The position numbers and the translations under genes are program-made. A stretch of DNA of 64,000 nucleotides from Cytobacillus eiseniae (GTDB lineage Bacteria; Bacillota; Bacilli; Bacillales; Cytobacillaceae): positions 143,574 through 207,573 of the forward strand of contig NZ_JAGIKZ010000003.1 in NCBI RefSeq assembly GCF_017874625.1, given 5' to 3'. Below, one piece after another: positions 35,787 to 45,388 of this stretch. Numbering within the stretch: position 1 is the stretch's first letter; every line of letters begins with the position of its first letter. The notes under the pieces are model-generated. The model saw only the letters and a list, made by a program, of their open reading frames with translations. It was not told where the DNA came from and searched no databases.

Positions 35787-36262
35787 TATCGGCTCACCTC
35801 CATGATCGCTTTTTCGAATGTATTTTTAATGGAATCTATCGCTTCCTGTGCATCATCCATATCAATGGTATGGATATAAAGAATTTTATTATCATCTGAT
35901 AAATCTACGACAAGTGTTCCTGGTGTTAATGTAATCAAGTTGGCAAGAATGGTAATCTCCCAATCCTTTTCTAACACAGTTGGCAGTGCAAAGATGCCGG
36001 GTTTAATATCGAGCTTTGGCTTTAATACAAGCTTTAGAACGCTTAAATTTGATAGAATCAACTCTTTTATAAAAAGGAGCAAGAGAGAAATGATCGCAAT
36101 GACTCTCCCAAGATAAAATCGTGTGCCGAAAAATCTTCTAAATGAAAAGAGAATGAGCATCCCTAGTAAATACCCTTTTATAAAAGCAACTGGCTCGTAT
36201 GACAGTGTGAAAAACATCCATAAAAAACCGAGAAACACATTTAATAAGATTTGAAATGCCAT
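35786..36262 (-). CDS. mrpE: Na+/H+ antiporter subunit MrpE
   Basis: 158 residues, two to three N-terminal membrane helices, then a soluble C-terminal domain with TLTPGTLVVDLSDD, the MnhE/MrpE signature. ATG at 36262 is preceded by AAAGGAG; the upstream GTG codons overlap the mrpD stop region. Confidence 0.96.
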   Translation of the reverse strand: MAFQILLNVFLGFLWMFFTLSYEPVAFIKGYLLGMLILFSFRRFFGTRFYLGRVIAIISLLLLFIKELILSNLSVLKLVLKPKLDIKPGIFALPTVLEKDWEITILANLITLTPGTLVVDLSDDNKILYIHTIDMDDAQEAIDSIKNTFEKAIMEVSR

Positions 36263-36264
36263 AC

Positions 36265-37749
36265 TCACCACTCCTTTAAGACTGCATCGATATAAATACT
36301 TGGATTAGCAAGTGTTTCTGCAGCCTGTAAGATATAAGGGAAGATAAATTCGGAACCAGCTCCATATAAGACGGATATCGTTACAAGAATAATGGGTGCA
36401 ATTAATAGCTTTCTAACGGGTACTTTGCTTTCGCCAGCGAAATTTTGTGGAGTTCCCCAAAATCCATTAATAAAGATTTTCATCACTGAAAAGAGCACAA
36501 GAAGGCTTGAGCCTAAGATGATGGCTCCACCCCAATAATGTTCAGATTCGAATCCTCCCTTAACAATAAGGACTTTCCCCACAAATCCGCTAAATGGAGG
36601 AATTCCCGCAAGAACGAGTGCAGCGATAAAGAACGTCCACCCAAGTCCAGGATAGCGTTTGATCAATCCGCTAAACTTTCGCAAATGACTAGTTCCTGTA
36701 ATGGCAATGATAATGCCAATTAATAAGAACAATCCTGATTTAATAATCATATCGTGGATCAAGTAGAAGATTGAACCAGCTAGGGAATCAGGTGTCATTA
36801 CTGATACTCCAAAAAGGATAACCCCAATAGCAACAATAATATTGTAAATAATAATTTTTTTAATATCAGAGAAAGCAATTGCACCAACCACCCCAACGAT
36901 AATGGTAATAATCGAAAGAATCATTAGAAGCTGGTGTGTGTATCCTGTATCATGGATGAAAAACAATGTGTATGTCCTCATAATGGCATATACTCCGACC
37001 TTTGTCAGCAATGCGCCGAATAAAGCCATCACTGGTGCTGGTGGAGCATAGTACGAACCAGGTAGCCAGAAGTATAACGGGAAAATACCGCCTTTCAATC
37101 CAAAAATGATTAGAAACAGGACAGCAATAACAGTAATAATTCCAGATTGGCCAAGTTCACTTAACCGTACTGAAATATGGGCCATATTCAATGTGCCAAC
37201 AACTGAATATAAATAAGCAACGGCAATAACAAATAAGGCAGATGAAATGACATTGACTAATATATACTTAATTGTTTCACGCAATTGAATTTTCGTCCCA
37301 CCAAGCACAAGCAATACATAGGAGGACATAAGTAATACTTCAAAGAATACAAACAGGTTGAAAATATCACCTGTTGAGAATGCGCCAATCACCCCTACAA
37401 TCATGAAATTCAATGCAGGATAATAAAAATACTTCTCCCGCTCGATTCCAATGGATTTGAAGGAATAAATTACACATGCAAAAGCAATGATGGTTGTTGT
37501 TAGTACAAGTAAAGCAGAAAGCATATCTGATACAAGTGTAATTCCGAAAGGTGCTTCCCAGCTTGAAAGATTTAATGTTTGGATTCCATTATTTCTTACT
37601 TTCTGTACAAGTAGAAACGCAACAGCCACATTTATAAAGGCCGAAATTCCAGCCACCCACCGCTGTAAGACAACGTTTTTTGAACAGAAGATTAAAAGGA
37701 TGGCTGTAAGAAATGGGATCAGCAACGGCAATATCAAAAAGTTAATCAT
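36265..37749 (-). CDS. mrpD: Na+/H+ antiporter subunit MrpD
   Basis: 494 residues, about fourteen helices, of the proton-translocating NuoL/M/N family. Visible marks are [20 protein letters not shown] (with the conserved glutamate), [17 protein letters not shown] with a conserved lysine, and [12 protein letters not shown]. MrpD and MrpA form the ion channels of the complex. Start is the ATG at 37749 or the one three codons upstream, both inside the end of mrpC. Confidence 0.97.
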   Translation of the reverse strand: MINFLILPLLIPFLTAILLIFCSKNVVLQRWVAGISAFINVAVAFLLVQKVRNNGIQTLNLSSWEAPFGITLVSDMLSALLVLTTTIIAFACVIYSFKSIGIEREKYFYYPALNFMIVGVIGAFSTGDIFNLFVFFEVLLMSSYVLLVLGGTKIQLRETIKYILVNVISSALFVIAVAYLYSVVGTLNMAHISVRLSELGQSGIITVIAVLFLIIFGLKGGIFPLYFWLPGSYYAPPAPVMALFGALLTKVGVYAIMRTYTLFFIHDTGYTHQLLMILSIITIIVGVVGAIAFSDIKKIIIYNIIVAIGVILFGVSVMTPDSLAGSIFYLIHDMIIKSGLFLLIGIIIAITGTSHLRKFSGLIKRYPGLGWTFFIAALVLAGIPPFSGFVGKVLIVKGGFESEHYWGGAIILGSSLLVLFSVMKIFINGFWGTPQNFAGESKVPVRKLLIAPIILVTISVLYGAGSEFIFPYILQAAETLANPSIYIDAVLKEW

Positions 37750-38083
37750 TTCCTTCATTTCCTCTCAATCTTTCAGTATTATCCGTGCCAAGTTCTTTAA
37801 ATGCCCGGTAGGCTAGTACTAAGAAGAAAGCTGTGACACCAAAGCTAATAACAATTGCAGTCAATATTAAGGCTTGTGGAATAGGGTCTGTGTATGCACT
37901 TGCTTCTTCACCAAGGAGCGGGACCGTCCCTCTCTTCAAGCCACCCATTGTCAATATTAGAAGATGAGCACCATGACTTAATAACCCTGTTCCAATAATG
38001 ATCCTCAATAAACTTTTTGAAAGCATTAAATAAGTGGCTGACATGAATAATACACCGATCACAATAGCCATTACGATTTCCAT
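37742..38083 (-). CDS. mrpC: Na+/H+ antiporter subunit MrpC
   Basis: 113 residues, three helices, homologous to NuoK ([15 protein letters not shown] and [17 protein letters not shown]). Exactly the B. subtilis length. Overlaps mrpB by one base and mrpD by several. Confidence 0.97.
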   Translation of the reverse strand: MEIVMAIVIGVLFMSATYLMLSKSLLRIIIGTGLLSHGAHLLILTMGGLKRGTVPLLGEEASAYTDPIPQALILTAIVISFGVTAFFLVLAYRAFKELGTDNTERLRGNEGND

Positions 38084-38505
38084 TATTCATCCACCCCAAT
38101 CGTTTGAATAATGGTCATTGTTACACCAACAACAACTAAGAAAACCCCAAGATCAAATAATGTAGCCGTATGAAGGGCAGTCTCACCTAATATGGGAATA
38201 TTTACATCTCCGAAAGCATGAGTAAGGAATGGCACATTAAATAATAAAGATCCTGCTGCTGTGCCACCTGCAAACAGTAAGCCTGTTGCTGCCATATAAA
38301 TATAATTAAATGGCAATATTTGTTTCACTGTCTTCATATCAAAGGCCAAAGTGAGCAAAATTATGGCCCCTGATGTAAGCAATCCACCGACAAAGCCGCC
38401 TCCCGGTGTATAATGACCTGCAAAAAAGATATAAACGGAGAAAAGAATAATGATGAACAAGACGACTTTTGTTGTTGTTTGTAGGATGAGATCATTTGTT
38501 TTCAT
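38083..38505 (-). CDS. mrpB: Na+/H+ antiporter subunit MrpB
   Basis: 140 residues, four helices, MnhB domain with [21 protein letters not shown] and the late [19 protein letters not shown]. Overlaps mrpA by 14 bases. Confidence 0.97.
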   Translation of the reverse strand: MKTNDLILQTTTKVVLFIIILFSVYIFFAGHYTPGGGFVGGLLTSGAIILLTLAFDMKTVKQILPFNYIYMAATGLLFAGGTAAGSLLFNVPFLTHAFGDVNIPILGETALHTATLFDLGVFLVVVGVTMTIIQTIGVDE

Positions 38506-40888
38506 TTTTCTTTCCTCCCCCCATCCGCAATTTTATCATTGCAAAAATTCCTAATGCAGCGATCGTGAGAACGGTAATTTCAAACAATGTATCAAATCCA
38601 CGGAAATCAACAAGAATGACGTTGACCATGTTTTTACCAGCTGCTTCTGTGTATGTGTTTTCAATATAATATTCAGCAATGGAATCGAATAATTTATTGC
38701 TGTGTGCAGAAAGAGCAATTAATGTCACCATTGCACCAACACCAATAGAAATGATCGCATTTGTCAGTTTGAATGACATTCTCTCTTTGTTCAATTCCTT
38801 CGGCAGGTGATAGAAGCACAAAAGGAATAACGCAACAGAAATCGTTTCAATGACAAGCTGCGTTAGCGCTAGATCCGGAGCCCGGAAAAGTACATAGAAC
38901 AATGAAACCGTGTAACCAACTGAACCAAGCAGGATAATCGCTGTCATTCTTGATTTGACAAATAAAATGCTAATGGAGCCAATCATGATCGCTAAGGCGA
39001 GCAAGATTTCATAAAAGCCAATCGATGAAACATTGCTTGTATCCAATTTGAACGCATTTTTTACAGCAAGTGTTGTTCCAAGAATCACAATGAAAAAGGC
39101 AAAAATATAGACGAGATAAGAACGGATCGATCCATTCATATATGTTTTTGTTATTTTGTTAGCAGCCTTTTGTGTAAATGCTAAGCCGCCATCATACAAA
39201 CGATTTAATGTTAATTTCGTTGGGAAAAGATCATATACTTTTCTCCATTTTGGCAAGGTAAGGAAAAGTAAAATACCTAGGGCAATTACACCAATTGTCA
39301 TGAATAATTCAGGCGTTGGCCCATGCCAAAAGCTAATATGAACATCAATCGTATTATTTGGCAGAATAGACTCTAAAGCAGGTGAAATAATCGTATTCGA
39401 TAGAATATTTGGGAAGAACCCAATAATAATTACAAGTGAAGCTAGAATAATGGGTGAAATTAACATCCCAATTGGTGCTTCATGTGGCTTCTTCTCTAAT
39501 TGTTCTGGTTTGTATTTGCCAGTAAACGTTTTGAAAACAAGGATCATGCTATATAGGAATGTGAATACACTTGCGATCCAGGCAATGACAGGGAAGAGCA
39601 TTCCCCATGTTTCAAAGTTGAAAATATTTAATTCTAATACACGAACCATTCCCGTAAAGAACATTTCCTTACTTAGGAATCCATTAAATGGCGGCAAACC
39701 AGCCATTGAGAATGTGCCGATGATCGCCAAAGTAAAGGTAATCGGCATGAAATTCATTAAACCGCCGAGCTTTCGAATATCCCTTGTCCCTGTTTCATGA
39801 TCGACAATTCCGGCAACCATGAAGAGACTTCCTTTAAATGTGGCATGGTTAAATAAGTGGAAGACAGCTGCTGTTGTTGCTGCCCCGAAAAAACTACTTT
39901 CAATGTCATCATAGTGAAGTGCGGCAGCTCCGAGTCCTAAGAGCGACATAATCATCCCAAGCTGACTAATCGTTGAAAAGGCAAGAATAGCCTTTAAGTC
40001 TGTCTGCTTCACTGCATTAAATGAGCCCCAGAATAAAGTGACTATCCCAAAACCAGCAATAAGCCAAACCCATAATCCTTCACTTGCAAAAACGGGTGTC
40101 ATTCGAGCAACTAAATAAATCCCAGCCTTAACCATTGTAGCGGAGTGCAAGTATGCGCTAACAGGTGTAGGCGCTTCCATCGCATCTGGAAGCCAGATGT
40201 GAAAAGGAAATTGTGCTGACTTTGTAAAAGCACCTAATAAAATACAGATGAGTGCTGGAATGAATAATGGGTCAACGGAAATAGCCGCTGCCTGTTCAAT
40301 GATTTCTGAAATATTGAACGTACCAGTCATAATATAGAGAAGGATAATCCCACCAAGCATAGATAATCCGCCTAATACGGTAATCAGCATTGATTTCTGT
40401 GCACCATACCGTGATTTCTCTCGATCATACCAATACCCAATTAATAAAAAGGATGAGAAGCTTGTAAATTCCCAGAATGTATACAATACGATTAAGTTAT
40501 CTGATAAGACAACGCCAAGCATTGCACCCATGAAAAGTAATAAATATACATAAAATGTATTTAACTTTTCTTTATCCTTGGATAGATAGTAGATCGAATA
40601 TAATACGACTAATGAACCGATGCCTGTTATTAACAAGGCAAATAATAGGCCTAACCCATCTACTTTGGCGATGAAATCAACACCAAGAGCAGGGATCCAT
40701 GGGACAGATTCAGTTATTATCTCCTGATTAGAAGTCGAGGAGATAAAAGAAATAAAATAACTGAACAATAGGATTGGCAATGGCAAGACAAACCAACCCG
40801 TATGTACTTGCCTAAAGAGCTTGTACAAAATTGGTATGATAATGGCAAATAAAAATGGTGAAATTATTGCCAAATGAAGCAGTGACAA
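38492..40888 (-). CDS. mrpA: Na+/H+ antiporter subunit MrpA
   Basis: 798 residues (801 in B. subtilis). The N-terminal two thirds are NuoL-like, with YTFWEFTSFSSFLLIGYW and TKSAQFPFHIWLPDAMEAPTPVSAYLHS-type channel residues; the C-terminal part is the MrpA-specific MnhB-like region. First gene of mrpABCDEFG, which exchanges cytoplasmic Na+ for external H+ and is needed for salt and alkali tolerance. TTG at 40888 follows GGGGGGT; 20 upstream codons in frame have no site. Confidence 0.96.
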   Translation of the reverse strand: MSLLHLAIISPFLFAIIIPILYKLFRQVHTGWFVLPLPILLFSYFISFISSTSNQEIITESVPWIPALGVDFIAKVDGLGLLFALLITGIGSLVVLYSIYYLSKDKEKLNTFYVYLLLFMGAMLGVVLSDNLIVLYTFWEFTSFSSFLLIGYWYDREKSRYGAQKSMLITVLGGLSMLGGIILLYIMTGTFNISEIIEQAAAISVDPLFIPALICILLGAFTKSAQFPFHIWLPDAMEAPTPVSAYLHSATMVKAGIYLVARMTPVFASEGLWVWLIAGFGIVTLFWGSFNAVKQTDLKAILAFSTISQLGMIMSLLGLGAAALHYDDIESSFFGAATTAAVFHLFNHATFKGSLFMVAGIVDHETGTRDIRKLGGLMNFMPITFTLAIIGTFSMAGLPPFNGFLSKEMFFTGMVRVLELNIFNFETWGMLFPVIAWIASVFTFLYSMILVFKTFTGKYKPEQLEKKPHEAPIGMLISPIILASLVIIIGFFPNILSNTIISPALESILPNNTIDVHISFWHGPTPELFMTIGVIALGILLFLTLPKWRKVYDLFPTKLTLNRLYDGGLAFTQKAANKITKTYMNGSIRSYLVYIFAFFIVILGTTLAVKNAFKLDTSNVSSIGFYEILLALAIMIGSISILFVKSRMTAIILLGSVGYTVSLFYVLFRAPDLALTQLVIETISVALFLLCFYHLPKELNKERMSFKLTNAIISIGVGAMVTLIALSAHSNKLFDSIAEYYIENTYTEAAGKNMVNVILVDFRGFDTLFEITVLTIAALGIFAMIKLRMGGGKKNENK

Positions 40889-41170
40889 ATCATGACCCCC
40901 CTTAATTTCATGTACGGAAGAAGCCTCCCCTAAGTATAATCTATACATTATGCTTATCCGTATTAATACTCCACAGTAAATTATAACCTAAAATAATGGT
41001 CTGTGCATGTACTGCATATTTATAGCTAAAGGATTTGCACCTGCTTATTAAATATGTAGAAATAGGTCAAATTATCGAGAAAAAATTTTATCGAAAATAA
41101 AATTATACCTTCGAGGCGGAATTGTATAAATGATGAATAAAATTCACACACTAATCTTAGGAGGTGTGTG

Positions 41171-41431
41171 ATGAAAAAGAAAATTACTGCATCCATCTTC
41201 ATTTTTACATTCTTATTTTCTAGTGCTTGGATAATCGATCAAAAAGGAAAGCGTGAATTCTTTATTCCTGGAGTAGAAGAAGTGGCTGAAATAATCCCGC
41301 TAAATGTAAATATGCAAACACTACAAAATGTTTCGGAAATGGATAGCTTAGAAAGTATGGACAATTTTAAAAGCAAGCGTGTTAAAGTATTTGGGGCAAG
41401 GGAATATGTTAGAATTCAATCGAATCGATAA
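41171..41431 (+). CDS. Small exported or anchored protein of unknown function (86 aa)
   Basis: ATG at 41171 comes after TTAGGAGGTGTGTG, an excellent site. A signal/anchor (MKKKITASIFIFTFLFSSAW) is followed by a polar segment with acidic and methionine-rich character (VNMQTLQNVSEMDSLESM) and a basic end. Divergent from mrpA with a 280-base gap. No family recognised; an anchor without clear cleavage site suggests it stays at the membrane. Confidence 0.7.
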   Translation: MKKKITASIFIFTFLFSSAWIIDQKGKREFFIPGVEEVAEIIPLNVNMQTLQNVSEMDSLESMDNFKSKRVKVFGAREYVRIQSNR

Positions 41432-41490
41432 AAAGAGGACGAACGGTTAGAGGCTTCCGTTAACTATCGCAAACATTAAAAATGCAAAAT

Positions 41491-41528
41491 GACCTTCAAA
41501 TTGTATGGAAATTTGAAGGTCTATTTTT
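41491..41528. terminator. Terminator after the 86-aa gene
   Basis: GACCTTCAAATT / AAATTTGAAGGTC stem followed by TATTTTTG, between converging genes. Confidence 0.85.
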
Positions 41529-41571
41529 GTTGATATAAGGGATTTTAATCATTATTTTAGGAGGATTTTTT

Positions 41572-42588
41572 TCACCCGAAACTGATAATTACTAAAAAAT
41601 AGATAATCATTGTAATGAATCCAACAGGCAGTCCAAATTTTGCCCATTCTCTACTAGATATTTTGAGTTTTCCAGCGGCAATGATATTCGGAATATTACC
41701 TGGAATAAGCATGCCACCACTAATAATAAGACCGAGCAAAATTGCTTGAATGGTTGGTGCATCCATCATTGGACTGACTTCAGCTGCAGCAAGTGTTGCA
41801 TTATCCAATACGGCAGAAATCATATTAATCCAATATAAGCTAAGCGGGCTTAGTTCTAACAAGTATTTCTCAATAAATGGTTCAAAACCTGCACCGAGTA
41901 AAGTTAGTCCCATAATGAAAATATATATTTTCAGTGAACGAGTAATAATTTCCTTGTAGCTTTCCTTCTGTAATCCAGTATTCAGATTGTTATTCACTTG
42001 TTTTGGACTAACTAAAATGGCAGCTAAAATACCAAAAATAATCACAGCTGGGATGATCTCCGTGCCAATTAGGCTAATTAAATAAAAGAAATCCTCATCC
42101 AATTTACTTATCGTAATCGTTGCTAGTGGTTCGCCTATAGGTGTTAATGCTGCACCAAGACCGATAGAGAAACAGGCCAATACAACGAGGCGAATTTCAG
42201 CTTTCCGATTAAGACGCAAGACACTAACAACAACAACAAGCAAAATTGCAGCAATAATTGCTGTAATTATACTGGAGATAAGTCCAAGTATTATGACAAC
42301 GAGTGCTGAAAATAATCGAAAAGGAACAGCTCTGCTCATTCCTAGAATGCCCTTTTCAATCGAATGCTGACACCATCTAACAAGAAATCCTGCAAGGAGT
42401 ACAGCTAATGTAATATGAATTGGATCCGTTAGTGCCTTTATCATTAAATCATCATCCATGGCATGGCTAATCGTTGCAGCAGCAATACCCATTAGAAATA
42501 AAAAGGCTTCTAAATTATGCTCGACATTTTTAATCATGAATGGCAGAAAGAATACAAGAGCTAAAATAATCGACAAACCAATAATCAT
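41572..42588 (-). CDS. DUF1646-family permease (putative cation transporter)
   Basis: 338 residues, about ten membrane helices. GLGAALTPIGEPLATITISK and VLDNATLAAAEVSP in opposite halves recall the paired ion-binding loops of NhaD/ArsB-type transporters, and GMLIPGNIPNIIAAGKLK near the end is typical of DUF1646. Substrate unknown; sodium or another cation is likely by family resemblance. Stands alone; not part of the B. subtilis mrp-kap neighbourhood. Confidence 0.75.
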   Translation of the reverse strand: MIIGLSIILALVFFLPFMIKNVEHNLEAFLFLMGIAAATISHAMDDDLMIKALTDPIHITLAVLLAGFLVRWCQHSIEKGILGMSRAVPFRLFSALVVIILGLISSIITAIIAAILLVVVVSVLRLNRKAEIRLVVLACFSIGLGAALTPIGEPLATITISKLDEDFFYLISLIGTEIIPAVIIFGILAAILVSPKQVNNNLNTGLQKESYKEIITRSLKIYIFIMGLTLLGAGFEPFIEKYLLELSPLSLYWINMISAVLDNATLAAAEVSPMMDAPTIQAILLGLIISGGMLIPGNIPNIIAAGKLKISSREWAKFGLPVGFITMIIYFLVIISFG

Positions 42589-42691
42589 GTAGAAATCTGT
42601 CCTTTGCTATTTTTTATGTACTGGAGATCAGTGTAATCGCGCTAGACTCACAAGGGACATATGAGCAGCATGTACAGCATTCAATAATAAA

Positions 42692-42800
42692 TAGAAGTGC
42701 CTATCAAATTTCAGTACTTCTCTTAAGAGAATGCATCAAGCATGTCCTATATTCTTTGTCGAAAGGGGCAGTTCATCCAGTTTGTACGCGATCATTCATG
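42692..42800 (+). repeat. Second dispersed repeat family, degraded copy
   Basis: GTGCCTATCAAATTTCAGTACTTC, GTCGAAAGGGGCAGTT and CCAGTTTGTACG recall segments of the copies at 13.4 and 27.2 kb (especially 27391-27420), with the middle lost. The rest of 42589-43011 holds only the kapD leader. Confidence 0.6.
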
Positions 42801-43011
42801 CGTTCTGAGTATTTTTTGTATACCTATTTTAATAGTATTAAAGAATAATGGTTTTATTCATAATTTCATTAGACAACTTTGTCATTCATTATTGTGGTAT
42901 GTAAGGAAGGAAATTTGTTTAATTAGAAAATTACACAGAAAAGTTAGAAATTTTCATGTTATAATAAACAAAATATTGTACGCTAAATCTGTACAGAAGG
43001 TAGGTGATAAA

Positions 43012-43632
43012 ATGGAGGACGAGCGCCGCTATCTATTCATTGATTTTGAATTTACAATGCCTGATAAGGGTAGGGGGTTCAAAGGATTTTATCCTGAGAT
43101 TATTGAGGTTGGGGTCGTTGCTGTTATAAATGATCGCATAATTGATCAATATTCTTCTTATATTTCACCGATACGCTTTCCGAAACTGTCCGAACGCTGT
43201 AAATCATTTCTACATATAACTCAGGAACAGGTGGATCAAGGAATTTCCTTTCTCGAACTCGTCAAAAAGTTGAAGGAGCTAAGTGATAATCAATCTTGTA
43301 CGATTATTACATGGGGAAATATGGATATGAGGGTATTGCGTACTAATTGTCAAAAAGCGGACTTGGTGTTTCCGTTTAGTGGAAAGGAAGTAGATCTCTC
43401 TATGGAATACAAGCGCTTCTTTGGTGATCAGAATCAGACAGGTTTATGGAAGGCTGTACAGGAGTATGGGAAAGAAGGAACAGGCAAACATCATCGAGCT
43501 TTGGATGATGCAATGACGACATATAATATTTTTAGATTAGTAGAAAAAGATAAACGATACTTAGAGAAGCATGAGCCAACAACAATTGGTGATCGCATAG
43601 ATTTTTCCAAGCTGTTGAATAAATTCGCATAA
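43012..43632 (+). CDS. kapD: KapD, DEDDh 3-5 exonuclease-like inhibitor of the KinA pathway
   Basis: 206 residues: DFEFT (first DxE acids), HITQEQVDQG, ITWGNMDMRVL and HHRALDDAMTTYNIF with the HxxxxD of DEDDh exonucleases. KapD of B. subtilis blocks the KinA route to sporulation. ATG at 43012 follows AAGGTAGGTGATAA; the frame is open 90 codons upstream across repeat DNA and is not coding there. Faces kapB. Confidence 0.93.
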   Translation: MEDERRYLFIDFEFTMPDKGRGFKGFYPEIIEVGVVAVINDRIIDQYSSYISPIRFPKLSERCKSFLHITQEQVDQGISFLELVKKLKELSDNQSCTIITWGNMDMRVLRTNCQKADLVFPFSGKEVDLSMEYKRFFGDQNQTGLWKAVQEYGKEGTGKHHRALDDAMTTYNIFRLVEKDKRYLEKHEPTTIGDRIDFSKLLNKFA

Positions 43633-43664
43633 AAGCCAAATCGCTAGCAGACGATTTGGCTTTT
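43632..43664. terminator. Terminator between kapD and kapB
   Basis: AAAAGCCAAATCG / CGATTTGGCTTTT stem overlapping the kapD stop codon, with T-runs on both strands. Confidence 0.88.
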
Positions 43665-43670
43665 ATACGA

Positions 43671-44051
43671 TTACTTAAAATAATCCTTTTCCAGTGAAGC
43701 AATATTTTTTAAGCTTTGTTCAGCCCAAGGAGAAGAAATTCCTTCAAGCTCCTGCTTCATATTTTTCAACGCTAGTTTCAAAGAATCCGTATAGTCAGGA
43801 ATGTCCTCTTCGAAGTGCTTAACCATTTTCAATGGAACATTCGTTTGTTCACGATATGCTAATGCTTTGCGTTCATGGAAAAACAGGGCATCCCCATCCT
43901 TTGGACTATGTAAATCTCCTTGCATCGGATGCTTAACAACAGCCAAAACTCTCACTAAATAATGCTGAGGGCGAATGTCTGTCACTTCACCAATATATGT
44001 CCCTGATTTATAATGCGCTCTTACCTTATCTCCAACTTTAATCTCTTCCAT
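43671..44051 (-). CDS. kapB: KapB, lipoprotein-free kinase-pathway protein needed for KinB signalling
   Basis: 126 residues. Starts MEEIKVGDKVRAHYKSGTYI, an SH3-like beta barrel, with HPMQGDLHSPKDGDALFFHE in the middle and a helical end, as in B. subtilis KapB, which is required for the KinB route into the sporulation phosphorelay. In B. subtilis kapB and kapD are next to each other, as here. Confidence 0.93.
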   Translation of the reverse strand: MEEIKVGDKVRAHYKSGTYIGEVTDIRPQHYLVRVLAVVKHPMQGDLHSPKDGDALFFHERKALAYREQTNVPLKMVKHFEEDIPDYTDSLKLALKNMKQELEGISSPWAEQSLKNIASLEKDYFK

Positions 44052-44198
44052 GAATTCTCCTCCTACCTATGATTGCACTTGTTTCTTATTATGACGTATT
44101 TTTTGTTAAAAACAAATAAAAGGCGGATGAGTTGGCTGATAAGATTGATGCTGGTATAATAAGCTATTAACTATTGTTTAATTGAAAGGTCGGATTAC

Positions 44199-44396
44199 AT
44201 GTTAGAATGGACTGTACTTTCTTTGTTTTTATACTTTCCTGAAGATAAGACTGAATATATCCCAGCTGGCATTGCATTAGCTATTTTTGCCCTAGCTGCT
44301 TTTTTTACCTTTAAATTTTTCATTAAAATTTCTAAAAAAGAAGAAGCAAAGGCAAAGGAATTAGAAAAGAGCTTAAAAAAAGGAGAGAACAGTTAA
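44199..44396 (+). CDS. Small single-helix membrane protein (65 aa)
   Basis: ATG follows GAAAGGTCGGATTAC. One or two hydrophobic segments (PAGIALAIFALAAFFTFKFF) then a charged, lysine/glutamate-rich cytoplasmic helix (ISKKEEAKAKELEKSLKKG). Not recognised. The next 300 bases (44397-44716) hold short imperfect GAGACATCTC/GATGTCTC inverted pieces near 44450-44510 and no further gene. Confidence 0.6.
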   Translation: MLEWTVLSLFLYFPEDKTEYIPAGIALAIFALAAFFTFKFFIKISKKEEAKAKELEKSLKKGENS

Positions 44397-44716
44397 TAGG
44401 CAGGCAGTTTCTTTGGATAAAAGCGGAATTTAATTCATTGGACTCTTCTCTGAGACATCTCGGTAAGAATTAAAGCACCTGATGTCTCATAGGCCCCCTC
44501 AATGAGATATCTTCAATAAACTTACAGCAAATTTCCCCATAAAACATTCCCATTTTTGAACAAGCAACTTAAGTATATTTATCATTGCCTCCTTGAACGC
44601 TATCCCGATTTTTTATGTCAAAGTCATATGATCATAAACCGAGAACTCTTATTTGTTTACCATCTGTAAATCTTGGAGAAACTATGGACAAATCGTTTGA
44701 TGGAGGATTTAAGATC

Positions 44717-45271
44717 ATGAAAAAGGCTTGGCTATTGATTCCGATTTTTTTACTAGCAGGATGCGCGGAAGAAAATATAAGGAATGTGGATGTTGAGATG
44801 TTTAATGCAGTGGGTGATTCGTTAGGGAAGGTGAAATTGGAGGAACAGGCAGCTGGAATAAAAGTAAGTATGGATTTAAAGGGGCTGCCACCGGGGGAGC
44901 ATGCGATCCATTTTCATGAAAAGGGTGCGTGTGAACCGCCAGACTTTCAATCAGCGGGCAATCATTTTAATCCGGATGATAAGGAGCATGGGTTGCTTCA
45001 TCCAGAAGGTGCACATGCAGGGGATTTGCCGAATTTGATTGTAGAAGATGATGGCAAGGTAGATGCGGAGTTTATGGCCCCACAGGTGACATTAAAAGAA
45101 AATAAAAACTCTTTGTTTACGAAAGAGGGAACATCGATTATTATTCATGAAGCAATGGATGACGGTATGACACAGCCAGCAGGTAATTCAGGTGCACGCA
45201 TTGCCTGTGGTTCCATTTCTAAGGATAAAGATGAAAAGGGACAAAAGAAGGCACAGGATGATCAGAAATAA
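44717..45271 (+). CDS. sodC: Cu/Zn superoxide dismutase-family lipoprotein (SodC/YojM type)
   Basis: 184 residues with a lipoprotein signal (lipobox LLAGC). All metal ligands of Cu/Zn SOD can be placed: HFH for copper, NHFNP for the bridging histidine, EHG with AHAGD nine residues later for zinc, SIIIH for the last copper histidine, and the late [10 protein letters not shown]. subtilis YojM lacks some copper ligands and is inactive, so this one is more likely to be a working enzyme outside the membrane. ATG at 44717 follows GGAGGATTTAAGATC; upstream frame has no site. Confidence 0.9.
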   Translation: MKKAWLLIPIFLLAGCAEENIRNVDVEMFNAVGDSLGKVKLEEQAAGIKVSMDLKGLPPGEHAIHFHEKGACEPPDFQSAGNHFNPDDKEHGLLHPEGAHAGDLPNLIVEDDGKVDAEFMAPQVTLKENKNSLFTKEGTSIIIHEAMDDGMTQPAGNSGARIACGSISKDKDEKGQKKAQDDQK

Positions 45272-45330
45272 TTCATACTTGTTTCAATGATTCGCTTTGG
45301 ATGCATCCACAGCCAACAAATAAAAAATAA

Positions 45331-45388
45331 GGCCGACTAGTGCCGTTTTCCTGTTATTATAGGAAGATGGAAACCTAGTCGGCTATTT
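45331..45388. terminator. Terminator between sodC and patB
   Basis: GCCGACTAG / CTAGTCGGC stem with a loop of about 35 bases and T-runs on both strands; genes converge. Confidence 0.8.

Noticed and set aside
42742..43011. N-terminal extension of KapD by 90 residues
   Set aside because: The extension lies in repeat-derived and A/T-rich DNA; a strong ribosome site is placed right before the ATG at 43012, matching the family start.
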